A stretch of DNA of 64,000 bases. Origin: Kitasatospora sp. NBC_01266 (GTDB lineage Bacteria > Actinomycetota > Actinomycetes > Streptomycetales > Streptomycetaceae). A program made the position numbers and the translations under genes. The notes under the pieces were generated by a model. The model searched no databases, had not been told where the DNA came from, and worked only from the letters and a program-made list of their open reading frames with translations. Below, one piece after another: positions 1-7,756 of this stretch; the stretch's first letter is position 1, and every line of letters begins with the position of its first letter. Location of the stretch: positions 7,192,001-7,256,000 of the forward strand of contig NZ_CP108458.1 of assembly GCF_036242395.1 (NCBI RefSeq), read 5' to 3'.

Positions 1-1086
1 CTCGTAGAGGGTCATCACGCGCGCGTCGCGCAGCAGCTTGCCCACGGGGTACTCGTCGATGAACCCGTAGCCGCCGAACACCTGCAGCGCGTTGTTGGCC
101 GCCCGGACGGCGGCCTCGCTGGCGAAGAGCTTGGCCACCGAGGACTCGGTGGCGAACGGCAGCCCGCGCTCGATGTGGTCGGCGACCCGCCAGGTGAGCA
201 GCCGGGCGGCGGCCAGGTCGACCGCGATGTCCGAGATCAGCTCCTGCACCAACTGGTAGGAGGCGATCGGCTTTCCGAACTGCTCACGCTCGCCCGCGTA
301 GCGGACGGCGACGTCCAGCGCGGCCTGGATGATCCCGACGCACCCGGCGGCCACCGACATCCGGCCCTTGGCGAGCGCGGCCATCGCCACCGAGAAGCCC
401 TTGCCCTCGGCGCCGAGCCGGGCGCTGTCCGGCACCCGGACCCCCTCGAAGCTCAGCTCCGCGGTGGCCTGGCCGCGCAGGCCGAGCTTGCCGTGGATCT
501 CCCGCCGCTCCAGCCCCGGGGTGTCGGTGGGGACCAGGAAGGCGCTGACCCCCCGGTGGCCCGCCTCGCCGGTGCGCGCGAAGACCAGCGCGACCTCGGC
601 CCAGGTCCCGTTCGTGATGAACATCTTGGCGCCGCTGATCAGCCAGCCCGCGCCGTCCCGCACCGCGCGGGTGGTCAGGTTGGCGGCGTCCGAGCCGGTG
701 CCGGGCTCGGTGAGCGCGAAGCAGGCCAGCGCCTGCCCGGAGCAGAGCCGGGGCAGCCAGTGGCGCTTCTGCTCCTCGGTGCCGTAGCTGTTGATCGACT
801 TGGCCACCAGGCCGAGCGAGACCGAGACGATCCCGCGCACCGCGGAGTCGCCGCGCCCCAGCTCCTCCAGCACCAGGCAGTACGCCAGGTGGTCGCCGCC
901 GCTGCCGCCGTACTCCTCGGGGATGGTCAGGCCCAGGAAGCCGAGCTTGCCCAGCTTGCCGACCACGGCCCGGTCCACGGACTCGGCGCGGTCCCAGGCG
1001 GCGGCGTACGGGGCGATCTCGCGATCGGTGAACTCGGCGGCGAGCGCGCGGACCGCGGCCTGTTCCTCGGAGAGCTCCAAGTCCAT
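1..1086 (-). CDS. acyl-CoA dehydrogenase (3' end outside window)
   Basis: FAD-dependent alpha,beta-dehydrogenation of an acyl-CoA thioester, passing electrons to ETF; cytoplasmic. The 362 codons seen start MDLELSEEQ and show the N-terminal helical domain (EEYGGSGGD), the middle beta domain with CFALTEPGTGSDAANLTT that contacts flavin and substrate, and the C-terminal helical domain (YAGEREQFGKPIASYQLVQ, GGYGFIDEYPVGKLLRDARV). The window ends at LYE, exactly on the Glu of the YEG motif that is the catalytic base in the family, so only about 20 residues are missing. It is divergent from a TetR gene 152 bp away, which may control it; this is an inference from layout only. The acyl chain preference cannot be read from sequence. 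Confidence 0.93.
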   Translation of the reverse strand, partial: MDLELSEEQAAVRALAAEFTDREIAPYAAAWDRAESVDRAVVGKLGKLGFLGLTIPEEYGGSGGDHLAYCLVLEELGRGDSAVRGIVSVSLGLVAKSINSYGTEEQKRHWLPRLCSGQALACFALTEPGTGSDAANLTTRAVRDGAGWLISGAKMFITNGTWAEVALVFARTGEAGHRGVSAFLVPTDTPGLERREIHGKLGLRGQATAELSFEGVRVPDSARLGAEGKGFSVAMAALAKGRMSVAAGCVGIIQAALDVAVRYAGEREQFGKPIASYQLVQELISDIAVDLAAARLLTWRVADHIERGLPFATESSVAKLFASEAAVRAANNALQVFGGYGFIDEYPVGKLLRDARVMTLYE

Positions 1087-1238
1087 CGTCAGGTCCCTTC
1101 CTCGGATCGGTCCGGGGTCCGTAAACTAGCGCTGCAAGTTTTTTGGACTCTAGCCCGGCCGCGCCCCCGCTGGGAAGGGGCCGCTGCGACACCCTGCGAG
1201 AATTGCCGCCCCACCACCCGACCGGAGGAGCCCACCCC

Positions 1239-1865
1239 ATGGCCCGTCCCCGCACCCCGCTGCTCAGTCGCGAGCGGATCGTCGGGGCAGCCCTCGCGCT
1301 GGTGGACGCCGAGGGGCTGGAGGCGCTCTCCACCCGGCGCCTGGCCACCGAACTCTCGGTCAGCGGCCCCTCGCTCTACAACCACTTCGCCACCAAGGAC
1401 GAACTGCTCGACGCGGTGGTGGACAGCGTGATGGGCGAGGTGGACCTGGCCATGTTCGCGGCCGGCCTCGACTGGCGCACCGCGCTGCGCGACTGGGCCC
1501 GCTCCTACCGGGCCGCGCTCGCCGCGCACCCGCACATCGTCCCGGTGCTGGCCCAGGGCCCGGGCCGGCGCCCGAACGCGCTGCGGCTGGCCGACGCGGT
1601 CTACGGCTGCCTGGTCGAGGCGGGCTGGCCGCGCGGGCAGGCCACCCGGATCGGCGCCCTGATGCGCTACTTCATCACCGGCTCGGCGCTCGGCTCCTTC
1701 GCGGCCGGGTTCCCCGAGGACGCCCAGCTCTACGCGGGCGACTATCCGCACCTCGGCGAGGCGCACCGGCTGGCCGAGCACCGGCGCGCGGTGGACGAGG
1801 GGGCCTTCGAGACGGGGCTGGAGGCGCTGCTGGACGGGCTGGCGCTGCGCTTCGAACGCGGATAG
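1239..1865 (+). CDS. TetR-family transcriptional regulator
   Basis: 208-residue repressor. The N-terminal helix-turn-helix covers about residues 10-60 (ERIVGAALALVDAEG, then TRRLATELSVSGPSLYNHF), the classic TetR signature; the rest resembles the helical TetR-like C-terminal ligand/dimer domain. ATG at 1239 is chosen because GGAGGAG lies 9 bp upstream and the HTH begins at the expected distance; an upstream in-frame extension to 1143 lacks this. It is transcribed away from the acyl-CoA dehydrogenase gene, and the 152 bp between them hold a T-run and CTAG motifs but no operator I can define. It converges on the nitric oxide synthase gene. The ligand is unknown. Confidence 0.9.
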   Translation: MARPRTPLLSRERIVGAALALVDAEGLEALSTRRLATELSVSGPSLYNHFATKDELLDAVVDSVMGEVDLAMFAAGLDWRTALRDWARSYRAALAAHPHIVPVLAQGPGRRPNALRLADAVYGCLVEAGWPRGQATRIGALMRYFITGSALGSFAAGFPEDAQLYAGDYPHLGEAHRLAEHRRAVDEGAFETGLEALLDGLALRFERG

Positions 1866-1881
1866 CCGGGCCGCCGCTGCC

Positions 1882-3114
1882 TCACCAGGGCTCGCGTGCC
1901 AGGAAGGCGGGCCTGGTGGCGGGGTCCACCGGGTCGTAGTAGCGGTGGAACACCGGCGTCACCCCGCCCGACACCGGCGGCACGATCCAGCTCCAGTCCG
2001 CCGGTGTGGGCCGGCCGAGCCGCTCCTCCTGGGCGATGTGCTTCAGGAAGCGCTCCGACTCGGTGTGGTGGTCGGTCATCGTCACGCCCGCCACCTCGTA
2101 GGAGTGCAGCACCGCCCGGTTGAGCTCGATCAGCGCGCGGTCCTTCCACAGCGTGCGCTCGCTGGAGGTGTCCAGCTCAAGCCGTTCGGCGACCTCGGCC
2201 AGCAGGTTGTAGCGGTCGGCGTCGGCCAGGTTGCGGGCGCCGATCTCGGTGCCCATGTACCAGCCGTTGAACGGAGCGGCGGGGTAGCGGATGCCGCCGA
2301 TCTCCAGGGTCTGGTCGCTGATCGCGGGCACGGCGTACCAGCGCAGGCCCAGGCCGGCGAACCAGGCGTACTCGGGGTGGCTGAGCGGGACCTCCAGGGT
2401 GGTGTCGTCCGGCAGTTCGTACCAGCGCGGCTGCTCGCCGGGGCGCTCCTGGATCAGCAGGGGCAGCACGTCGAACCGGCCCTCGGCCGGCTTCCAGCCC
2501 AGCTCGGCCGCGCGGGCGGCGAGTTGGCCGCCCGCCGGGTCGCCGGTCCAGCGGCCGTCGTCGTCCTGGTAGCCGGCGTAGCGCACCAGCTGGGAGTTGG
2601 CGATCCGGGGGGCCGGACGGCCGGGGCGGTCCGGGGCGAAGATGGTGATCATCGGGCGGATCCGGCCGCCGTTGGTGGCCAGCCGCAGATGCTCGAAGCA
2701 CTCCTCGGCCAGGTCGTCGGCCGCGGAGACCTCGCGCAGGTCGCGCACCACCAGACTGCGCCAGTAGAGGCGGCCGATGCAGCGTGCGGAGTTGCGCCAG
2801 GCCACCTTGGCCCCGAAGGCCAGCTCCTCGGCGGTGTGCCGGTAGGTGCCGGTCCGCGCGATCTCGTCCAGCACCTCCTCGACCCGTCGCACCGGATCGC
2901 CCGCGCCCGGCACCTCGGCGTGGAACTGCCGGATGAAGTCGCTCGCCTGGTCGGGATCGGTGAACGCCGGAGTGAAGAGGCTCGGCGGCGGCATCCGGCG
3001 GAGCTGTTCGGGCACCGTCGAGGCGTCGGTGGCCGAACGGTCGTAGCCCATCGGGCAACCGGGCGCGGCTGGGGTGGGGCTGGCCTTGCGGGCGAGTATC
3101 CGCTCGAAGATCAC
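1882..3114 (-). CDS. nos: nitric oxide synthase oxygenase (bacterial NOS)
   Basis: Heme-thiolate enzyme that oxidises L-arginine to citrulline and NO with a pterin/folate cofactor; bacterial forms lack the fused reductase and borrow electrons from cellular flavoproteins. The 410-residue protein has the heme-ligand motif VAWRNSARCIGR with Cys112, the substrate-binding segment FNGWYMGTEIGARNL with Glu290, VTMTDHHTESERF near the pterin side, and the C-terminal WSWIVPPVSGG. The start is GTG (3114); an in-frame ATG 21 codons later is possible. About 50 residues precede the conserved core. No cognate reductase, thaxtomin gene or other dedicated pathway is adjacent: the neighbours are a convergent TetR gene and a mycothiol-type enzyme. 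Upstream, GGTAGCCTA resembles the core of an iron box but matches too poorly to call. Confidence 0.96.
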   Translation of the reverse strand: MIFERILARKASPTPAAPGCPMGYDRSATDASTVPEQLRRMPPPSLFTPAFTDPDQASDFIRQFHAEVPGAGDPVRRVEEVLDEIARTGTYRHTAEELAFGAKVAWRNSARCIGRLYWRSLVVRDLREVSAADDLAEECFEHLRLATNGGRIRPMITIFAPDRPGRPAPRIANSQLVRYAGYQDDDGRWTGDPAGGQLAARAAELGWKPAEGRFDVLPLLIQERPGEQPRWYELPDDTTLEVPLSHPEYAWFAGLGLRWYAVPAISDQTLEIGGIRYPAAPFNGWYMGTEIGARNLADADRYNLLAEVAERLELDTSSERTLWKDRALIELNRAVLHSYEVAGVTMTDHHTESERFLKHIAQEERLGRPTPADWSWIVPPVSGGVTPVFHRYYDPVDPATRPAFLAREPW

Positions 3115-3346
3115 AGAGACGTCCTTTCCGCACCTATGGATACCCGAAGCGGCAGCTCAGCGGCCCAATGCGGGCGAATCCCGCACACAGTCCCCCCGCG
3201 ACACGCTAGGCTACCCCTCCTCGAGTAGATCTTGTGATGATCAGGTCAACTTTCTGCCATGTCAAGGCCCCTGGCCCGTGGGTGCGGCCCGGTGCCGCCC
3301 GCCGCGATGGTGGCGGGCAGGCCGCCGAGCATTGGCTGATGCTCCG

Positions 3347-4153
3347 TCAGTTCCCTTGCATCCCTTGCGGTGCACGGCCGACGCCGGGCGGGCCGGCGAA
3401 GACCTGGGCGATCGGCAGCCAGCCGGTGGCCACCGGGCCGGTCACCGTCAGTGCCAGATCGTCCGGATGCCGCCGCTGGGTCACCAGCAGGCAGAAGTCC
3501 AGCGCGGGCCCGGCGACCCGGTCCGCCGCCTCCTCGGGGCCCCAGGTCCACGCCTCGCCGCCGGGTCCGGCCAGTTCGACCCGCACCGGCTCGGTCGGCA
3601 CCGGCAGGCCGTGCGCGGAGAACGCGAAACCCAGGGTCCGCACGCCCAGGTGCGCGATGTGCCGCAGCCGGGCGCTGGGCTTGCGCTCGACGCCGAGTGC
3701 CTCGGCCACGTCCTCGCCGTGCGCCCAGGTCTCCATGATCCGTGCGGTGGCCATCGAGGCGGCCTTCATCGGCGGGCCGAACCACGGCAGCCGGCTGCCC
3801 GGCGGCACCTCGGCCAGCGCCGCCAGCACGTCGGCGCAGCCGGTCCGCCACCGCCGCAGCAGCTCGGCCGGCGGCAGGGCCGCGCCCTCGGCCGCGCCCC
3901 GGTCCACGATCCCGTCGAACTCGGCCGCACCGGTGAGCAGTTCGGCCGCCGCCGGATGGAACCCGGCCGGATCGTGCACCGACCGCAGGGTCCAGGCGTC
4001 CGTCCAGGCCAGGTGGGCGAGCTGGTGGGCGATGGTCCAGCCCGGCGCGGGCGTCGGGGTCATCCAGCGGTCCTCGTCCAACGGCGCCACCAGGGCGGCC
4101 AGGTCATCGTTCTCGGCCCGCAGGTCCGCCAGCAGTGCGGCGATCTCGGTCAT
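3347..4153 (-). CDS. maleylpyruvate isomerase / mycothiol-dependent (TIGR03084-like) protein
   Basis: 268 residues of the DinB-like fold family that in actinobacteria uses mycothiol and a divalent metal. The N-terminal bundle carries TPAPGWTIAHQLAHLAWTDAW, whose His residues are the usual metal ligands, and METWAHGEDVAEALG supplies the third His position. The C-terminal part (PVRVELAGPGGEAWTWGPEEAADRVAGPALDFC) is the small alpha/beta domain found in these proteins. The ATG at 4153 follows a GGGGTGACC stretch. The substrate is unknown; conjugation or isomerisation with mycothiol is inferred from family. It may be co-directional with nos (232 bp apart) but is probably separately transcribed. 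Confidence 0.82.
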   Translation of the reverse strand: MTEIAALLADLRAENDDLAALVAPLDEDRWMTPTPAPGWTIAHQLAHLAWTDAWTLRSVHDPAGFHPAAAELLTGAAEFDGIVDRGAAEGAALPPAELLRRWRTGCADVLAALAEVPPGSRLPWFGPPMKAASMATARIMETWAHGEDVAEALGVERKPSARLRHIAHLGVRTLGFAFSAHGLPVPTEPVRVELAGPGGEAWTWGPEEAADRVAGPALDFCLLVTQRRHPDDLALTVTGPVATGWLPIAQVFAGPPGVGRAPQGMQGN

Positions 4154-4369
4154 CGGTCACCCCTTCGTCGGTTGACGCCACTGTGGCGCGACTGATCGCC
4201 CGCGCGCCAGACCCCATGCCGGAAGGACCGGCCACTGCCCCGTGGTCGCCGACCCGGTGCAGGGCCGTGGCCGGACCCGGGACCGTCGAAGTTCGTAGGA
4301 CCAACGAACCAACCCCGACCCCGCCCAGGGCCCGATTCCCGCCGGGGCGGCCGGCGGGAGAGTTTCCTC

Positions 4370-5191
4370 ATGGACACCACGGCTCCGAACACCACATCCC
4401 CGAACGCGACCGCCCCAGACGCGACCGCCACGGCTCCCGCGACCTCCCCCCGCCCACCCGTTGCCGTCATCACCGGCGCCTCGCGCGGGCTGGGCCTGGA
4501 ACTCGCCCGCGCGCTGGCCGCCGACGGCCGGCAGCTGGTGATCACCGCCCGCAACCCCGAGGAACTCGCGCTCGCCGAGGCGGCCCTGCGCCCGCTCACC
4601 ACGGTGGTCGCGCTGGCCGGCTCGGTGGTGGACGACGAGCACCGCGCCCAGGTCGCGGCGGCCGCCGCCCGGCTCGGCGGGGCCGCGCTGCTGATCAACA
4701 ACGCCTCCACGCTGAACGGTTCGGCGGACGAGGGCGCCGACCCGCTGCCCACCCTGGCCGCTGTCCCGCTGCCCGACCTGCTGGAGACCTTCGAGGTCAA
4801 CGCGCTGGCCCCGATCGCCCTCACCCAGCTGCTGCTGCCGCAACTGCGGCGGCACGCGGGCGCGGTGCTCAACATCAGCTCGGACGCCGCCGTCGAGGCC
4901 TACCCGGGCTGGGGCGGTTACGGTGCCGCCAAGGCCGCGCTCGACCACGCCTCCGCGGTGCTGGCCGAGGAGGAGCCGCGGTTGCGGGTCTGGGCCGTCG
5001 ACCCCGGCGACCTGCGGACCCGGCTGCATCAGCAGGCCTTCCCGGACGCCGACCTCTCCGAACTGCCGTTGCCCAGCAGCGTGATCCCGGCCTTCCGCAC
5101 CCTGTGGCGCGACCGCCCGGCCTCCGGCCGCTACCGGGCCGCCGACCTGCTCGCCGACACCGCCGACGCGGCCGTCAGCACCGGAGTCTGA
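4370..5191 (+). CDS. short-chain dehydrogenase/reductase (SDR)
   Basis: 273-residue NAD(P)-dependent oxidoreductase with one Rossmann domain. After a Thr/Ala/Pro-rich N-terminal tail of about 30 residues come VAVITGASRGLGLELA (cofactor loop TGxxxGxG), LLINNAS (NNA), NISSDA (catalytic Ser region) and YGAAKAALD (catalytic YxxxK). C-terminal VDPGDLRTRLHQQAF fits classical SDRs that act on small carbonyl or alcohol substrates. ATG at 4370 follows GGGAGAG. Its stop is separated by a single base from the queA-like gene, so the two are surely one transcript; a role with QueA is not established. The low-complexity N-terminus is unusual for the family. Confidence 0.9.
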   Translation: MDTTAPNTTSPNATAPDATATAPATSPRPPVAVITGASRGLGLELARALAADGRQLVITARNPEELALAEAALRPLTTVVALAGSVVDDEHRAQVAAAAARLGGAALLINNASTLNGSADEGADPLPTLAAVPLPDLLETFEVNALAPIALTQLLLPQLRRHAGAVLNISSDAAVEAYPGWGGYGAAKAALDHASAVLAEEEPRLRVWAVDPGDLRTRLHQQAFPDADLSELPLPSSVIPAFRTLWRDRPASGRYRAADLLADTADAAVSTGV

Positions 5192-5192
5192 C

Positions 5193-6284
5193 ATGACGTC
5201 AGATCTGCTGTCCGGCCTGGTGTCCGGCCTGGACTTCACCGTCCCGCCCGAACTCTCCGCCCACGCCCCGGCCGAGGCGCGCGGCCTGCGCCGGGACGCC
5301 GTGCGGCTGCTGGTCGGCCGGGGCGGTCGCCAGGCGCCGCCGAGCGCCGAACACCACCGTTTCACCCAGCTGCCGCAGGTGCTGCGTCCGGGCGATCTGC
5401 TGGTGGTCAACAACTCGGCCACGCTGCCCGCCGCACTGCCCGCCCGGCTCCCCGACGGTGGCGAGATCACCCTGCACCTCTCGGCGGCCCACCCCGACCC
5501 GCGCGGCGCCCACCTGGTCGAGCTGCGCCGCCCCGGCCGCGACGGCGCCGCCGCCGAGTACCTGGCGCCGGCCGACAACCCGGCCCGCCCCGGCCTGCTG
5601 CTGAGCCTGCCGGCCGGCGGCGCGGCCGTGCTCCGCTCCCCGTACACGCCGCGGCTCTGGTACGCCCAACTCACCCTGCCCGGCCCGGTCCCCGGCTACC
5701 TGGCCGACCACGGCAAGGCGATCCGCTACGGCTACGTGGACCGCGACTGGCCCCTCAACGCCTACCAGACGGTCTTCGCCGTCGAACCGGGCAGCAGCGA
5801 AATGCCCAGCGCGGCCCGCCCGTTCACCGCCGCCCTGGTCAGCGCCCTGGTCGCGCGCGGCATCCTGATCGCCCCGATCACGCTGCACACCGGCGTGGCC
5901 TCCCCGGAGGCGCACGAGGCGCCCTACCCCGAGCGCTTCCGGGTCCCCGCCGCCACCGCCGCCCTGGTCAACCACGTCCGCGCGACCGGCGGCCGGGTGA
6001 TCGCGGTCGGCACCACCGCCGTCCGCGCCCTCGAATCCGCCACCGCCCCCGACGGCCGAACCCGGCCCGCGGACGGCTGGACCGACCTGGTCATCACCCC
6101 CGGCCGTGGCGTGCGCGCCGTGGACGGCCTGCTCACCGGCTGGCACGAACCGCGCGCCTCGCACCTGCTGATGCTCGAAGCCGTCGCCGGCCGCCCGCTG
6201 CTGGAACTCTGCTACCGCGAGGCGTTGGCGGGGCGCTACCTCTGGCACGAGTTCGGCGACGTGAACCTGCTGCTGCCCGAGTGA
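5193..6284 (+). CDS. queA: S-adenosylmethionine:tRNA ribosyltransferase-isomerase (QueA family)
   Basis: 363 residues. QueA transfers and isomerises the ribosyl group of SAM onto 7-aminomethyl-7-deazaguanine in tRNA, giving epoxyqueuosine at position 34. Family landmarks: LVVNNSATLPAALPARL near residue 70, YQTVFA and SSEMPSAARPFT in the centre, ITLHTGVAS, IAVGTTAVRALES and the C-terminal DGLLTGWHEPRASHLLML. It follows the SDR by one base (ATG 5193). No queC, queD, queE, queF, tgt or queG lies in the window, and the sequence is divergent from proteobacterial QueA in my judgement, so the physiological substrate may differ. Identity of the fold family is firm; the queuosine role is inferred. Confidence 0.85.
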   Translation: MTSDLLSGLVSGLDFTVPPELSAHAPAEARGLRRDAVRLLVGRGGRQAPPSAEHHRFTQLPQVLRPGDLLVVNNSATLPAALPARLPDGGEITLHLSAAHPDPRGAHLVELRRPGRDGAAAEYLAPADNPARPGLLLSLPAGGAAVLRSPYTPRLWYAQLTLPGPVPGYLADHGKAIRYGYVDRDWPLNAYQTVFAVEPGSSEMPSAARPFTAALVSALVARGILIAPITLHTGVASPEAHEAPYPERFRVPAATAALVNHVRATGGRVIAVGTTAVRALESATAPDGRTRPADGWTDLVITPGRGVRAVDGLLTGWHEPRASHLLMLEAVAGRPLLELCYREALAGRYLWHEFGDVNLLLPE

Positions 6285-6337
6285 GGCGCGGAGCGGCTCC
6301 CGTCGTCCCCGCCGGAGTCCGCGCCCGGAGTCCGCGT

Positions 6338-7558
6338 TCAGTCCGCCAGCGCCTGGTACGCCGAGGTCCAGAAGTCCTGGACCACCGGCGGTGGGACCGG
6401 CGAGGTGAACGCCCGACCGGTGAGCAGCACGCCGGTCACCCGGTCCTTCGGGTCCACACCCCAGACGGTGCCCAGCCCGCCGGTCCAGCCGTACTGGCCG
6501 ACCGGGTGGCCGAGTTCGGTGTGCCGGGTGACGACCGAGCAGCCGAAGCCCCAGCCGTTGGTGTCGAAGAAGCCGGGGACGAGGTTGGACAGCGTCTTCT
6601 GCTCCGGTGTCAGCTGGTCGGTGGTGAGCAGTTCGACCGAGGCGCGGGAGAGGATCCGCTCACCGTCGGACCGGCCGCCGTCCAGCAGCATCCGGCTGAA
6701 CGCGTAGAAGTCGTCCACGGTGGAGACCAGGCCCGCGGCGCCCGCCGGGAAGGCCGGGGGAGTGGCCCACTCGCCGCCGTCCGCCTCGTCGTAGACGGCG
6801 CGGGCGCCGGTGGCCGGGTCGGTCCAGTAGGAGGTGGTGAACCGGTCCAGTTGCTCGGGCGCGACCGAGAAGCCGGTACTGGTCATGCCCAGCGGCTCGA
6901 AGAGGCGCTCGCGCAGGAACTCCTCGAAGGGCCGGCCGGCGGCACGGGCGATCAGCACGCCCAGCACGTCGGAGCCGGTGCTGTAGACCCAGCGCTCGCC
7001 CGGCTGGTACATCAGCGGCAGGGTGCCGAGCCGGCGCAGCCACTCGTCCGGCTCGGGCACCACGGAGGGGCGCGGCATCCCCTGGCCGAGCTGGAGCGCG
7101 TCCATCGCCTGCTGGATCGGATAGCTGCCGGGCGGGGCCATCAGGATGCCCGTCCCCATCCGGAAGGTGAGCAGGTCGCGCACCGTGATCGGGCGGCGGG
7201 CCGGGACCGTGTCGTCCAGCGGGCCGTCCAGGTGGCGCAGCACCCGGCGGTCGGCCAGCTCCGGCAGCAACTCGTCGACCGGGTCGTCCAGGCGCAGCCG
7301 GCACTCCTCGACCAGGATCATGGTGGCGACGGCGGTGACCGGCTTGCTCATCGAGGCGACCCGGAAGAGCGTGTCCCGGGCCACCGGGCCGCCGCCGACC
7401 GACCGCGCGCCGATCGCCTCGACGTGTGCGTCGTCACCTCGCGCGACCAGGGCGACCAGCCCGGGGACCCCGCCGTGCTCGACGTGCCCGGTCAGGGTGG
7501 CCCGCAGGCGGTCGAGGCGGCTCTTGACGAAGCCCTTGCTCTGCTCGGCGGGGATCAT
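6338..7558 (-). CDS. serine hydrolase, beta-lactamase class C / esterase EstB type
   Basis: 406-residue member of the penicillin-binding/beta-lactamase fold hydrolases. The SxxK motif is SMSK (Ser69, Lys72) followed by PVTAVATMILVEE; the second element is YST in RWVYSTGSDVLGVLIARAAGR; QYGWTGGLGTVWGVDP near the C-terminus sits where the third (K/H-x-G) element is expected. There is no signal peptide from the chosen ATG at 7558, which has GAGAGG upstream; the reading frame stays open to 7711 but that extension has no convincing start. Lacking secretion signals, it is more likely an intracellular esterase or peptidase-like hydrolase than an antibiotic beta-lactamase. It is divergent from the rlmG-like gene. 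Confidence 0.88.
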   Translation of the reverse strand: MIPAEQSKGFVKSRLDRLRATLTGHVEHGGVPGLVALVARGDDAHVEAIGARSVGGGPVARDTLFRVASMSKPVTAVATMILVEECRLRLDDPVDELLPELADRRVLRHLDGPLDDTVPARRPITVRDLLTFRMGTGILMAPPGSYPIQQAMDALQLGQGMPRPSVVPEPDEWLRRLGTLPLMYQPGERWVYSTGSDVLGVLIARAAGRPFEEFLRERLFEPLGMTSTGFSVAPEQLDRFTTSYWTDPATGARAVYDEADGGEWATPPAFPAGAAGLVSTVDDFYAFSRMLLDGGRSDGERILSRASVELLTTDQLTPEQKTLSNLVPGFFDTNGWGFGCSVVTRHTELGHPVGQYGWTGGLGTVWGVDPKDRVTGVLLTGRAFTSPVPPPVVQDFWTSAYQALAD

Positions 7559-7756
7559 GTCGGCCTCTCTGTCGTACTGGTGACGGTCCGTCAGGGCGAT
7601 GCACGCCGATCCTCGCAGCCGGGTCCGACATTCCGCCGCAAGCACACCGGGCCCGCACCGCTGCGACGCCACTGCGACGCCGCCGCGGCACCGCTCCCGC
7701 GCTCGGGGCACCGGGGTGCGCCGCGGCCCGGCGCGAACGGCTAGCCTGGGCGGACA

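Noticed and set aside
7559..7711. Longer start for the serine hydrolase
   Set aside because: The extension (Cys/Arg-rich) has no ribosome site, while ATG 7558 has GAGAGG and the family-like N-terminus.
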